64,000 nt of DNA from Eutreptiella sp. 'Long Island Sound 2002' (lineage: Eukaryota; Euglenozoa; Euglenophyceae; Eutreptiales; Eutreptiaceae): positions 36,660,912 to 36,724,911 of the forward strand of contig OZ038389.1 of assembly GCA_964036045.1 (NCBI GenBank), written 5' to 3'. This document shows positions 41,463 to 53,200 of the stretch, in pieces. The notes under the pieces are model-generated. The model saw nothing but the letters and a program-made list of their open reading frames with translations, searched no databases and was not told the origin of the DNA. How positions within the stretch are numbered: position 1 is the stretch's first letter; every line of letters starts with the position of its first letter. The position numbers and the translations under genes are program-made.

Positions 41463-44429
41463 TGACGCGTTCCCGTGGGGGGCCGGCCACGGGACGCTGC
41501 GGGACACGCGCAAGTGAGCAGGCAGGCAAAGCACTACGCTCACAGGGGCATCAATGCGCTCATGTCATGTGACAAAGCGTTTCAGAATCCTTGCCACTCT
41601 GCAAAGAGGGAACGTAAGTATGTACAGCAACACATCAGGATATGTACACATGGGGTTAAGACTGGACTGGGGTAAGGGCATCAAGGGACAATAGACACTC
41701 AGTCCCAACTCATATCCCAATCCCAGGTCCGACCCTCTCAGTGGCTGGTGGGGGCGGGGGCTCAAACACAACCCATGCCCTGCTCAGTCCGGACCCTGAA
41801 ACCCTGCCAATGGGAGAGGTGTCCCGCCTAGCCACAGGCGAGTTCCTGGGAACCAAGGCGCTCCAAGGTCAACCGACAGTGGCTTCCTATGCTCCTATAA
41901 CAGCAGGTCCCAACTCCACTCTGAGCCAGAGATATGGCCCCGCCATTATCACCTAGGAGTTGGTAGCTGAAAATGGGCTGTTTCAGCCCAAACTGATATT
42001 AACTCAAAAATCCCCAAAATTGACCCCTCGTCCGGACCCGCCAGAGGTAGGGACGAGGCAACTGACCCTATGCCCTTCGAGTACAAACTCCCTGGAGCCC
42101 TCACCCAACCTGGTTCCCTCTGAGGTTCCGGCATCAGGACAACACGGATGAGTCAAGTGGGGTCATGATGCCAAAATCCCCAAAATTGGCGTCATTCCCA
42201 CGCGTGGCTCGCCCGGCCAAGGTAAGGCCAATGGCTCACAGGGTAGGAGGCAGGACCTAGGACTTATATCTGAGTGTACAACGTGAAATTAGGTCCGGGC
42301 TCCCTATGGGCTTAGAGAAATGGGGCCGCCAATTGACCACACGGAAGGGGGAAATTGGGGTGCCAAAATGGGGTCATTTTGGCTGCTTGAAATGAGCCAA
42401 AATTTGGTGTGCTCCGAATAGTATATCTCCACGCCGGCTTGGAGATCAGATACGCCATCCCATACGCGATCCACCGGGAGTCCAATGGAGACTCCCATGC
42501 CCTTGGCTCTCAAAGATCTCCATGCCACTCGGCGTGGTGACGATCCCAATTGGGTCCACAAATGCCAAAATTGCAAACTTGCCCACACTCACTTTGGGCT
42601 AGCGCCTTAACGAAGGTGGCTCTGCTTCGCCCACGTGGTGTGTGGACCATGGGGACCATTACCCATAACACCCATGTCATATATGGTCCATTGGTCCATG
42701 CGTCCGGCGTGCACGAGGGTTAGAACATAGAGCACGGCGGGCAGCAAAAGTGGAAAGTTGCTCAAAATGGCCAAAAATGCGCACACTCATGGTTGGGGCA
42801 AATGAGGCACATGCCCGACTTGGACCGGAGTGTGCCATAGGATTGGTATCAAGTCATGTTGGTCCAACATATCTTTTGGGCGTCGCCCAACTCCTCCGAT
42901 ATTGGGAATGGCAGGGTCGCCAAGTGAGCCCATGATTTGGGATAGTCCCAAATCGCCAACATGGCGGCCACGGCATGCCAAGCCTAAGTAGAGTTATTCG
43001 CCGGGTCCAAGATATGTTGGGCACCGAAGTATGTACCCTCATATCATACTTGAGTCATGCTGTCAATTGAGCGCAACGTTGAGATACAAGGTCGCCACTT
43101 GACATCATGACGGGCCAAAAATGGCAAAATTGGCACAAGCACACACAAAAGTGCCTTGAAAGGTGCATAATTATATTATAATATCTTCGGCTTGGATCGT
43201 GCAATCCCTTAATCCTTCTACACACAATGACTTGACACCAATGACCTTCGATCCCACATATGTGCTCCACTTGGGGCGCCTTGAAAGGTTACGAGCGCTA
43301 CTTCCCAAGTGGGCACATGAAATTATGGAAAATTGCAAAATACACACCTTGCTCCCAACGCATCGCTTCGGGATCACCACACAAGCTTCCCTTCACGAAG
43401 GTTAGGCTTGCAATTGATCGTGGGGAGTATGGAGAAGGGGCTTGCACAATATGAGGTCCATTGGCGGGTTCGGCTTGGAGCTATGGACCCGCCAAATGGG
43501 CACGCAACACAACACATGGCACATACCACATATTGCCCAAAAAGGTAGCTCCCACCACGATATGTCATGCCCCTCCAAGGGCATAACTTTGTGTCAATCG
43601 CTCATAGGAACTCAAGGAGAGTTCCTATGCAACACCAACACTTGCGCGCTACACTCGAAAGTTATCTTAACGCACGCAACATCATGGCCATAGAGTTACA
43701 ACGCAAACTCTACCCTCTTGACCATGATCCATTACACTAGCGCGCACGTGTGGAAACGCAGGGCATATAATGCTTCCTAAATTACGTCGGGAGTATTGTG
43801 ACTACATCCCACGTTTCCTTATCGTCGATCCTCGCAAGCGGCACGAGATATGACCCTGACAAGTGGCCTCACGAATCAACTTTGTTTTGCCCATATCTTT
43901 AAGACAAATGGAGGGCAGGATAAAAGGGAAGTTGATTCGTGCATAGGGAAGCACGTAGGTCCACTCGAAAGAGGTCAAATCAAGTGCGGGGATGTCGAAG
44001 TCGAAAATCCGATTTCGACATCCTGAAAAATTCGGATTAAGGTTGCGAGTATTAATTATGAAAATTGCGGAAGCGTCCATGCAGTTCCTGAAGGCTTTGG
44101 AGCCTTCGTGACGGATTGCGTTAAAATTTCCATTATAAACAGTTAAACTGGCGGTTACGGTAAAGTCGCGATCCAACCGCCAGCAGTCAAAACAGTGAAT
44201 ATCAGAACGGAAGCATAAAAATTGACGGAAACAATATGAAAATAAAACCCTGTTGATTCCTGATATTCTGATACACAAATCTCCGCTGGCGGTGCATCGG
44301 TTGCCGATGCGGGGCTTTGCGGCACGGAATGGAGCGTCAACGGGCGTCTTCCCTTCCGTACATGGGGTTAGTGGACCGGAGACCGGTTGTATGCCGTAAC
44401 CTAGCCATGGGGTTCTGGGTACCGCTTCA
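41463..44429 (-). repeat. Element 3 5' LTR, complete (2,967 bp)
   Basis: The left 2,105 bp match the 3' LTR, and the right 862 bp (43,568-44,429) are unique in the window. The target duplication at 44,430 shows that the 862 bp belong to the insertion. The minus-strand start is TGAAGCGG. Confidence 0.85.
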
Positions 44430-46581
44430 CCACCCCTGCAGCCATGAGGGACTTGGCCATCCAGGCCAAGCGCCTCTTCTTAGAATTGTTCCCCTCAGGG
44501 GTAGCGTTATCCCCTTGGGGGCGCTTCTGGGGGACACCTGCGGCAGGAGCGGGTGTAGCAGCAGGAGTAGGTGTAGCAACGGGCGCTGATGAGCGCCTCT
44601 GGGGGTTAGGGGGTCCAGCTTTGACACCCCCCGTGCCACCTCCTTTACCTTTATCCCCATTCGGGGGAGTTCTGGCGGGCGTCTGGGTCTTCTGGCGCTT
44701 CGCCTCCTGACGCTTGAGTTTGTCACTCTCGCGTTTCTTGATGTGGCATTCGTCCTCATAGTGACGACGTTTGCCACAGTAACCACAGGTGATGGTACAC
44801 CTGAAGTGGTCCTGATGGGTCACAGTTTTCCCATCTTTAGTATGCTGCTGACGTTTCATCTGCAGCATACAGCCACTGCGGAGATTGCAGTCAGAGGCAT
44901 GACAAGGTCCCCCCTTGTTATTGACAGGTCGGCAGTAAAACAGGGGGGGTGTGCCTGCATCAGTTGGAACCTCGTTCATGGCACGTAGGTTGCCCCTCCC
45001 TTTACCACCTCCCTGGTTAGTGTTTGTGGGATTTTTATGCCCCTTCCCTTCGCCACGTTCGGGGGTAGGGGTACCACCTCGTCCCAAATGCTTCTTGAGG
45101 AACTTCTCCATGTGGGAGTCGTTCTCTCTCTCAAGCGCTAGCTCAATCAAGAGATCCACCAGTGTATCGTACGAGTGGGTCCTGCTCTTCCTCTCAGAGG
45201 TGGAGCGGCAATCATCCCACGTACGCTGGGGGATCTTACTCATGAGCCACAGGTGGGGCTCAGTGGCTCCGTAGGAGCCCACATTCATCCTCGAAAATAA
45301 GTACTCCAGGTCGCACACATACTCAGAAATTCGCGCAGCGGATGGAAACTCCGGGAGCATAGGTAGCTCCTCGATCTGTGTGCGTACGCTGAGGTCAGTC
45401 TCATAGACTGGAAATGTTTTCTCTAACCTCAGGAGTACCTCTGCCCAGGTAGAACAGGTTTTCACAATCTGTTTGACCTGTTTTTGCAAAAATTTCTTTT
45501 TGCATGAGCGTTTTAGCAGTGAACATTTGGTGGCCACATCCACATGGGATTGGCCAGTCAACAAAAGGAACTCTGCAAATTCTTCTGCCCATTCAGGCAG
45601 ATTTTTAGGGTCGAACTCCGGCAGCTCCAGCTGGATGTTCGCCTGGGCGATTGGTCTGCCCGTCTTCCCACCCCCCGGAGTTAGGCCTGATGGCGACACG
45701 CCGGCAAGAGGGGCCAGGGCTGACAGCCCTCTCCTCTCACTCTCTGTGACAGGCACGTCCTGTAGATCAGCCATAGGCACAGTCCTGGCACGGGGGTGGA
45801 AGGGGCTGGGGCAGGTAACCTTAGGCAACAGCCTTGAGACCCTTGATCTCTTGAGATATTCGGCCAGGGTACTCAGCCCTGGAGAGAGAGAGAGCAACTC
45901 AGGCTTGGGTAAGGGTTCTGCAATACCCAGTTTAGCCTTAATGGCCTACGATAAGGCCGTCACATCTGGATCTTCTGATCCAGACAGGAATTTGGCCAGC
46001 AGCTCGGCCGTTTGATCCAGGGCACCGTAGGTTGGCCTTGGATGTTGTTGTTCTTCCACTCGTGTTGGGCCCACTTCGGGAGCCCTTGGGGTTGGATACT
46101 CAGGTCTTAGTCGTCTTGGCAGGGATGCAGTGGACGGTGGACCAGAGTGTGCGTAGGACCCTAGATCTGTACGTGGTCTGGATCCATGTACAGCCAATGG
46201 CTCCTCTCCATCTCCCCCACGGATGGATTTATAGTACTCCTCATGCATGATGTACTCATCCATCTTCATCTTCAGCTTCTCATACTCCTCAGGTCCTTCA
46301 ATGGGGGTACAGGATGAAGCTGGACAATTGGATCTTGATACTGAAGCAGCCACACGTCTGTGGAGGTGACTGAAGCTGTCTCCACCGTGTGCTGCTAAGG
46401 CCTCGGTGGTAAGGCCTTTATTCTCTTCCGCCCTTCTGCGTTCTGGATCTCCTTGGGACCCAGATGCGCCACTGAGATGATGTGGAGCTCGGTGAGGTGG
46501 TTCACTCATTGGGTGGGCCATGCTGCCCATTTGTACTTGGACAGTTCGGATAGGCCAGGTCCTGACGCTTGGCGTGGACAT
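44430..46581 (-). pseudogene. gag: Element 1 gag (broken)
   Basis: Starts at ATG 46,581. The first 211 codons are Pro/Ser/Glu-rich with EYEKLKMKMDEY. An in-frame TAG (45,946-45,948) follows, after which the frame stays open. The second part matches element 2 Gag B: LELPEFDPKNLPEWAEEF, then YETDLSVRTQIEELP, a Cys/His cluster and the knuckle CGYCGKRRHYEDEC. The C terminus is Pro/Ala-rich and ends at SLMAAG, where element 3 is inserted. The missing last nine codons are at 28,814-28,843. Unlike element 2, the N- and C-terminal halves are in one frame. Confidence 0.92.
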
Positions 46582-46646
46582 GATGAACTTGTTGTTGAGC
46601 TTTTGTTCTGCACTTCTTCTCAGGGTCGGTTCAAAAGGTCACAAGG

Positions 46647-46662
46647 GACTGCCTCTGCTACC
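46647..46662 (-). promoter_or_regulatory. primer-binding site, element 1
   Basis: The minus strand reads GGTAGCAGAGGCAGTC next to the 5' LTR. Its first 11 bases fit the complement of the initiator tRNA-Met 3' end as found in animals. Confidence 0.75.
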
Positions 46663-47373
46663 GGAAAGATGTCCTTCATTATGCCCTAGGTCTTTTGATG
46701 TATTCCTGCAGGTTTTGTAGTTGAAAACCCCAAACCAACGCAGCAAGTAGAGCAAGGACTGAATGTGGATCGAATCAATGATTGGTTTTGGAATCCAGTG
46801 TAACACAGAGGGGCTGCAGATAGACAAAGCAGGTTTATGCACATAGATTCAATCACAAATGGATAATACAAAAGATTTTATATGAAAATTGGTCAGACTC
46901 TAGCCTCAGAGGTTGCAATAGGCACTTCATGTGCACTCTTTTGGGTGAAATGGTGCTTGTTAGGACTGAGGGGCATAGATGTCAAGACCACACAGAATAT
47001 GACTTGGCCAAGCAACTGAATTCAGAAACAGTTACAAAGTAGGACCACAATAAGTGGTAGAAACAATTGAGTATAGGGGTCTTGGGGTGGGAGACCACTT
47101 AGGCTTAACCCCCAAGGCCAACAAGCATGAAATGCCTGATTTATGTTGGTATGACCTCCATGAAGGAAGGTACCTCCGCTCAGTTGAGTGGTAGGGGTGA
47201 ACTTCATGGGGGGGCTAGGGTCACAACCCTAGTTACTTTGAGAAAGTGTACTTTAGGCAACAAAAGAGAGATAAAAACACTTAAGTTTGTCTTAGCATCA
47301 ACAAAGGGTTTTAAGGGGGGCTTAGCCTGGATCAAGCCCTCCAAGAAAGACATGGCAGTGACTTTTTCTTACT
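46663..47373 (-). repeat. Element 1 5' LTR (711 bp)
   Basis: It pairs with 9197-9908. On the minus strand it begins AGTAAGAAAAAG and ends CTTTCC, then the primer-binding site. Confidence 0.95.
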
Positions 47374-47378
47374 GCTTG
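47374..47378. repeat. target-site duplication of element 1, right
   Basis: GCTTG, matching 9192-9196. Confidence 0.9.
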
Positions 47379-48674
47379 TATAGACAGAGACTTGATTCAG
47401 CAAAGTAGGGCAGATGGTCCAAGTCGGGAGCCTTCCAAAAAGCGGGTTCTGATGTTTTGACACTTGTCATTGTTCTGTCTTGACACATCACATGATGAGC
47501 ACATTCGACTTCAGGAATGGTCTATTATCATCGCCAAGTCACAAAAGGTGCACCATTAGTATCATGAATAAGCACTTATCATTTGTATCCATTGCAATGC
47601 TGATGCTCATGACTATTGTGTTCATGCCGTTGCTCGGGGTTTTGGGTTTTGTCAATTTTTTGTACCGAAGGAACCTTATAAAGTGTTTGAAAAAGAAAAA
47701 GCCGATATCCATCTTTTTTCAGAAGGAGAAAATTACTTGCAACTGCCTAGGTCACTGATGAACTACCTGAACATGCACATTTATTATGGAGCGCCCTGCG
47801 GCATTTTCCCATTTCGTAATAAGATGCGGATGTCATATGCCTTGTGGGAATACGCCCACAACAATACGGAATAGGTGACCAGCAAATGGGAGGTCAGTTC
47901 TTGAAGATGTAACCAGAAATACACAAAAGAGTTAGTGATTGTGGTGATTGCAATGCATTTCGCAGACATTCATCACCTTTCCCATCTCGGTGTGAATGAT
48001 ACAATGCGTTTCACTAGAGCTGGTAATTGTTTTTGATCAAACAAAAGGGGTGGTAATAGTTCATACATACAGCACTCAGTAAAGGTTGTGTAAAACTATT
48101 ACACTTAGAGTGCATTATTTATGCATACAGCGCATAGCTCAGTGTCTGCGCTGTTGGCATTGCATTGTATTTCATTGTATAAATGCATATGAACAATATC
48201 TTCGAATATTGTATTATAGCAGCTGCTGCTTGGCAAGCGCTGCACCATAGGAGCGCGCCGCAGAGAGCGGCATTGGTTCACTGCACACTTACTTTGAGTG
48301 CAGTGCTGAGATTGTCATACTCAGGTACACTGAAGATTCTATTATTAAATTTTACAGTGTATAGCATCGGTGTATCTGTTCTTTTGTTTTAGAAACAAAT
48401 AGGATACTTTCGATCTCAGCAAGAACACGCTACAAGCAAGAACCAACATTGCCTCGATGTTGTGTATGTTTGCTGTGAAGGACTGCAGGAGCGGGAGGAC
48501 TTTGGAGAAAAGCAAGGATTTGTAAAGTTTTTGGAGATTTGAAATGATTTTCAAAGTTTTCAGTTTCTGCCGTGGTAAACAACATCGGTCGGGAAGAATA
48601 CTTGGATACCAAAAATATTACAAGATCAAAAGTAGCTGTTGCCGCACCTCACAAGTCCTTCGTGAGCGCTGTAC
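47379..48674. other. AT-rich flank without a supported gene
   Basis: An open frame at 47,480-47,758 would encode 92 residues with one hydrophobic, possibly membrane-spanning segment (MLMLMTIVFMPLLGVLGFV) and a Lys-rich tail. It has no recognisable family, and composition alone could explain it. The rest shows only short AT-rich frames. Confidence 0.35.
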
Positions 48675-49261
48675 ATGGATTCTCAAGAAGAGAACCAGAT
48701 TTGCGGAGCAGAAGATGTGTTTTCTGACACTGACAGCGATGAGAATGTAGAAATGCCTGGTATGCAAACCAGCCCTCCAATGCCAACGGAGCCGCCAATA
48801 GTGTCTGCCAGAACTTTCGGTAGACCATCGCCGTGAGGCCCAGCTACATCACCGTCAGGTCAAGCTACATTGCCGTCAGGTCCATCTCCATCGCCCTTGT
48901 CTCAAAATGCAGCGCCGTTAGTTCAAACAGTCGCAGCGGTTCAAAATGAGGTAATGTACGCACGAAACTTTGGAAATCCGTCACCGACACCAACCTCCGT
49001 CAAACAGGAGAGGATTACACTGAGTGAAAGGGAGTCAGTGAAATACCAGACCCGTATCGTTCCGCAGTCATGGATTAGGCGCCCGGATTTTGGCCAAGGT
49101 GAAGGTGCCCGTCGCAACGATAACACCGTCAACGCCAGCAAGGTCGCCGGTTCAAAAAGCTCAGTTGCTTCCATCGCCAGTGTCAGCGTCACTGTCTTCG
49201 TTATCGCCTACGTCTGGATGGTCATCGCCAACATCAAGGAAATCCGGATGACCAAGAGTGT
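48675..49261 (+). pseudogene. unrecognised Ser/Pro-rich coding remnant cut by element 5
   Basis: ATG at 48,675 opens an acidic N terminus (MDSQEENQ...DTDSDENVE) that stops at TGA (48,834-48,836) and continues in the same frame to 49,271. Just after the stop a 21-bp unit encoding SGQAT/PSGP-type residues repeats about three times. Around 49,160-49,250 a different frame reads SPVSASLSSLSPTSGW, so at least one frameshift is likely. Removing element 5 and one copy of its duplication extends the frame about 40 codons past 52,497. I do not recognise the family. The acidic start resembles those of some DNA-transposon proteins, but that is weak. Confidence 0.4.
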
Positions 49262-49266
49262 AATGG
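49262..49266. repeat. target-site duplication of element 5, left
   Basis: AATGG, repeated at 52,497-52,501. Confidence 0.85.
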
Positions 49267-49542
49267 TGTGACGGGTTGATGCCCAGTTGGGGCTTCCCGC
49301 AACCTGAAACAGTGCGCGTGCGATCACGGTATTAAATACATGGTTGTACAGGACAGAAAGACAAGGAGAAATGCAGGAGATTTTGTGCATCGCATTGTTT
49401 GATACAGGGTATTTTTATGGAGTACAAGGATCTTAGACATTCTGGGTAATTATCAGATTGATTTGGACTTGGTGTCGTACTCCAGTGCATTTTGAGGGAT
49501 TCGGATTTGAGTATAAGGGGACAGAAGTCAATTTCGATAACA
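49267..49542 (+). repeat. Element 5 5' LTR
   Basis: 276 bp with TG...CA ends, containing TATTAAATAC, a possible TATA-like element. Confidence 0.88.
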
Positions 49543-50050
49543 AGAATGTCTTTATCTTTGTGTACGGCATCAGCAGTCCAGTCCCCAAGCAAAATTTTCA
49601 TGTCTTTGGAGAGCTTGAACTTGAGGTACCAGATTTACGGACGAGGCCGTGAGTTCAGTGTTGAGTTCACTGGTGGTGAGTTTGCGATAACGGCGGCGTT
49701 TGTTTCTGTCTGCTGGCTGTAAAAGCCGTCGCATTCGAGTTCGAAATCCGTCATGCCCTTCGTCGGGAGCTCGGGTAGTCCGTGCAACAACTTCACGTGT
49801 GCGGTATGACGGCATGAGAGTGCTGTGGGACAGTGCTGCTCCAGCGAGGTGACTTTTGCCCAGCGCTCTGATTGTCAACACACGAGAAAGAGTTTCGCCT
49901 AGCAGGAGATTGTTCGCCGCAGGTCAGCGACGACATCCAGCGACGCATTGCCGCGATTCGACAACAGCAAGGCTGACATGAGCGCTGACCAGGGCGCTAA
50001 CAAGTGAGGCTTTGTTTTAAAGGTTCTCGATGTGTGTTGCGTGCATTCGT

Positions 50051-50337
50051 GAGCGCTTGCGCAGTGGAGAGCCACAGTGGTGGCAGTTTGCCACTGCATA
50101 AACTGTTTTCAAACTCAGCACATTTTCGCTGCCTGTCAGATTCTCTACTACAGTCACTTGTGGGACCATCGTAGCGCTCGTTCGTGCGTTTGTGAGTGTG
50201 TGTTCGTGCGCGCTTGCACCAGTGGACAGCCACGGGCATGGCAGTTTTCGACTGAACAACCTGGTTTCAGACTCAGCTCGTCTTCGCTTCGTGTCAGATC
50301 CTCTACCACAGTCAGTGTGGCATCACCGCAGCGCTGA
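50051..50337. repeat. two ~135-bp direct repeats within element 5
   Basis: The segment starting GCGCTTGCGCAGTGGAGAGC near 50,053 is repeated in diverged form from about 50,205, running through CAGATTCTCTAC versus CAGATCCTCTAC. Confidence 0.65.
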
Positions 50338-50419
50338 GCAGCTCTGAGAGGCAGCGCTGAGCAGCTCTGAGAGGCAGCGCTGAGCAGCTTTGAGAGGCAG
50401 CGCTGAGCAGCTGTGAGAG
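50328..50419. repeat. 23-bp tandem repeat, four units
   Basis: GCAGCGCTGAGCAGCTCTGA plus GAG, four consecutive units with single-base changes in the last two. Confidence 0.9.
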
Positions 50420-51439
50420 ACGCGCGCCTACCCTGAGCCTTGTGCTTGGGCAGTAAGGCGCTTTGTGCGTTTGCTTTGTCTTTGGGTATTTTTTCAGTGT
50501 TTCAGGTTTTTGTGGCTGAATCTAGCTCAAATGAGCTTGATGGGGAAAACGGGTATCACACCAAGCGCCTTCGGCGCTCCAAAAGCACTATTTTTGTGCT
50601 CAGCGGCTCGCACTGATGTGCAGCCTTGCTTCAGTTTTTTGAATCTGAGGCTTCACGCCCAGTTTTACGCTGGCCTGATTTTGAGCACTTTGCTCAGGAG
50701 ATGTCAACCCAATTTTGGCTTGATTTGCTGACAAGAGGACTATTTTTCAAAAGACTTCTGAAGCTTTTTCAGAGTCACAGTGTGGCTCTTCTGTTTTTTA
50801 ACTCTTTGCTCCTGTTTGGGAGCTGGGGCACGACTGTGCATCTGCCGGTGCTCCACTCCCACATGTAATCTATGGGTAAACCTATTATACCTTTTTTTGT
50901 ACCCTCCCCGCCCACTGTCCCAGTTTGAGACTCACATTCTCTGCCACTGCAGAGTCCATTGCAGAGCCACTGCTCCTGCAGTGACTCCAGCCCCCCCACA
51001 GAGGAGTTAGTGCCTCAGTGGACACATACACTCTAGGCCAGAGTGTATGGGAAAATTCTGCTTTGTTATTTTTTTGCACAAGAGATATTGGGGTGCAGTT
51101 TTTGCCTGCGGGTAGCACCCCACAGTGGGAGGGGGGAGTGGTCTCAGCACTATATGTGCTGCAGATCCGTGTACAGTGCTAGTTGCATTTTTTTCTGGGG
51201 ACGCTCAAGAATTTTCTTTACTAATGTATGCACGTGTGCACACTTGCGCATGTGTTTATTGCATTGTAACTACGCAAGTCTGTTTGCCCTGACCCGCTGA
51301 CTTTCTCAACCGTTATCCATTTTTTTCCTTCCTGCTCTGTTTTCAGGTACACTCAGATGAAGTCAATTCAGAATTCAGGAACCAAACTGTTTTTCGACGC
51401 CCAGTGAGCCAGGTATGTTTTCATTCGTCGGTTCTGCAA

Positions 51440-51455
51440 CCCCCCCCCCCCCCCC
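51440..51455. repeat. C-run (16)
   Basis: An uninterrupted run of 16 C inside element 5. Confidence 0.9.
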
Positions 51456-52211
51456 ACGTGTCAGAACTCCTGCTTTTGTGCTCTGCTATCTTTCAGGATT
51501 GCAGAGCCGGAGTACTGACGAACCATCATGAAGGTCAGAAGTAATTTAAGATAATGAAGCAAATACAGCAGCAATATGTACATTAGTTCAAGGGTTGTCA
51601 GCACAGTGGGTCGGTTCAGAACAGACTCACAGATTTTTTTGTGTGCTGCTTGCCCTGTTTGTGCTGCTTGTGTGTTTGCTGATTTTTTTTCAAACTTCTG
51701 AGCAGGGCTCTTTGGTGCAGAAAATGCTTTTAGACCAGATGGCTTGGGCATTGAGTAGAATCAGTGAAACTGTTTTGGATTTCATTTTTGTAAAACTGCC
51801 CCTCTGAGTTTTAGGCCAGAAGTTTGGGTCAGAATTTTTGCTTAGGTAGATTTTCTGTTTGAAAACGTTTAGTGCTTTCTCAGGAATTTTTCCCATAGTC
51901 ACCTGGGTTTTTTAGGGGGCAGTGAAACCCCCCCACTCAGGACAGTGTGTAGGGATACCCGGGAAAACGTAGAGGGACCTTAGGTTAGGATTTCAGGTCT
52001 TGGGGGTAGGACAGTGTACAGTATTCAATTGTCTGTGTCAATTTCAGTGCATCTCAGTCTGTTTCTGTTTTTCAGCACAGTTTGGCATTTCTGTTGTGAG
52101 TGCTGACCTTTTTACATTACTATTTTACATTACATGTACATTGATTCCTGTGCATGCCCCCTTGGTGTGTGTCAGCCCTTGCATGTAGCCTAGTGGCTGC
52201 GGCAAGGACTT

Positions 52212-52220
52212 GGCGGGGGG
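52212..52220 (+). promoter_or_regulatory. polypurine tract of element 5
   Basis: GGCGGGGGG directly before the right LTR. Confidence 0.7.
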
Positions 52221-52496
52221 TGTGACGGGTTGATGCCCAGTTGGGGCTGCCCGCAGCCAGAAAGAGCGCGCGTGCGATCACGGTATTAAATACATAGTTG
52301 TACAGGACAGAAAGACAAAGAGAAATGCAGGAGATTTTGTGCATCGCATTGTTTTATACAGGGTATTTTTATGGAGTACAAGGATCTTAGACATTCTGGG
52401 TAATTATCAGATTGATTTGGACTTGGTGTCGTACTCCAGTGCATTTTGAGGGATTCGGACTTGAGTATAAGGGGACAGAAGTCAATATCGATAACA
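52221..52496 (+). repeat. Element 5 3' LTR
   Basis: 276 bp, same length as the left LTR, followed by AATGG. Confidence 0.88.
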
Positions 52497-52501
52497 AATG
52501 G

Positions 52502-53200
52502 TAGTACTTGAGTTAGCTTTGTTTCCCGTGGATTTCCACATCCGCGATCTTGATCTCAGGACCTCTTCACCAGCACCCAACAGCACATACATGAAATCCC
52601 ATTACGTAATTTCATCCATTGCCTCTGTGCAGTAAAAACAATAATAAAACACAGTGCAATCACGCAGTAAATCTTGATTCAGTGATTTACAATTTACGCA
52701 CCTCGCAACACGCGCGCACCCATACACAGAACACGCGCACGCATCCCCCTCTGTCCCAAAAAACTCCCCTTCAGAGACCATTCATGGTCTGATGAGGGAA
52801 AAAAAAAGAAACTAAGAAAAATCAGCCACTGTGCTGGGGGGGGGGGGGGGGGGGGGGGGCAGAGTTTGGTTAGTTATTTAGTGCCCACCCACCTGGTGTG
52901 GGTCTTACCAAAACCCTAACAGGGGGGTTATGTACCCAGGGGGGGGGTACCTGCCCTGAAGGGGTGTCCCTAGGGTCCCTTGGTACCAACTCCGTACCCT
53001 AACACCCACACAGCATGCATTGACGCCCTCACAACTGACTGCCTGCACCCTGCAGTGTCAGACAAACCTGACATCTGCTACCCACCTCTAAACAGGGGGT
53101 TTATTACCCAGAAAACTGTCCCAAGGAAAAATAACAGCAAAAATAGAGACAATATCTCGGGGGTGCTGGTGGTGCTGATTGATGCTACTGCAATGGGGAT
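52502..53200. other. spacer with 24-base G-run, no gene
   Basis: The first ~120 bp prolong the frame of the remnant at 48,675. A run of 24 G lies at 52,836-52,859. Around 52,890-52,980 GGGGGGTTATGTACCC and GGGGGGGGGTACC recur. Confidence 0.5.

Larger units (their letters stand above)
28844..44429 (-). mobile_element. Element 3: 15.6-kb Ty3/gypsy chromovirus with very long LTRs
   Basis: The outer ends read TGACGCG...CGCTTCA on the plus strand, an imperfect inverted pair with TG...CA termini and a four-base CCAC duplication. It is inserted in the C terminus of element 1 gag. The 5' LTR is 41,463-44,429 (2,967 bp). The 3' LTR (28,844-30,950) lacks the matching 862 bp at its inner end. gag and pol are both open and joined through an in-frame TAG. 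The shared LTR parts differ at about 27 of 2,105 positions by eye. Confidence 0.93.
9197..47373 (-). mobile_element. Element 1: chromovirus-like Ty3/gypsy retrotransposon split by two nested insertions
   Basis: LTRs at 9197-9908 and 46663-47373 are about 99% identical by eye, and a GCTTG duplication lies outside them. Coding runs right to left: gag, protease, YANPPF domain, reverse transcriptase, RNase H, integrase, chromodomain. After subtracting element 2, element 3 and their duplications, about 11.2 kb of its own sequence remains, close to the 11.4 kb of its relative element 2. It cannot make its proteins now: gag has a TAG, gag and pol are split by insertions, and pol has a one-base frameshift at the reverse-transcriptase active site. 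The LTR ends are AGTAAG...CTTTCT in element orientation rather than TG...CA. Confidence 0.95.
49267..52496 (+). mobile_element. Element 5: 3.2-kb non-autonomous LTR retroelement
   Basis: 276-bp direct repeats at both ends begin TGTGACGGG and end CGATAACA, with a five-base AATGG duplication outside. A G-rich tract (52,212-52,220) precedes the right repeat, giving plus orientation. The inside has no gag or pol and is filled with simple and tandem repeats. The LTRs differ at roughly 12 of 276 positions by eye, so it is older than elements 1-3. It depends on proteins from another element, which I cannot identify here. Confidence 0.88.

Noticed and set aside
50328-50419. CRISPR-like array
   Set aside because: The four 23-bp units are directly adjacent with no spacers, so this is a simple tandem repeat in a eukaryotic element.
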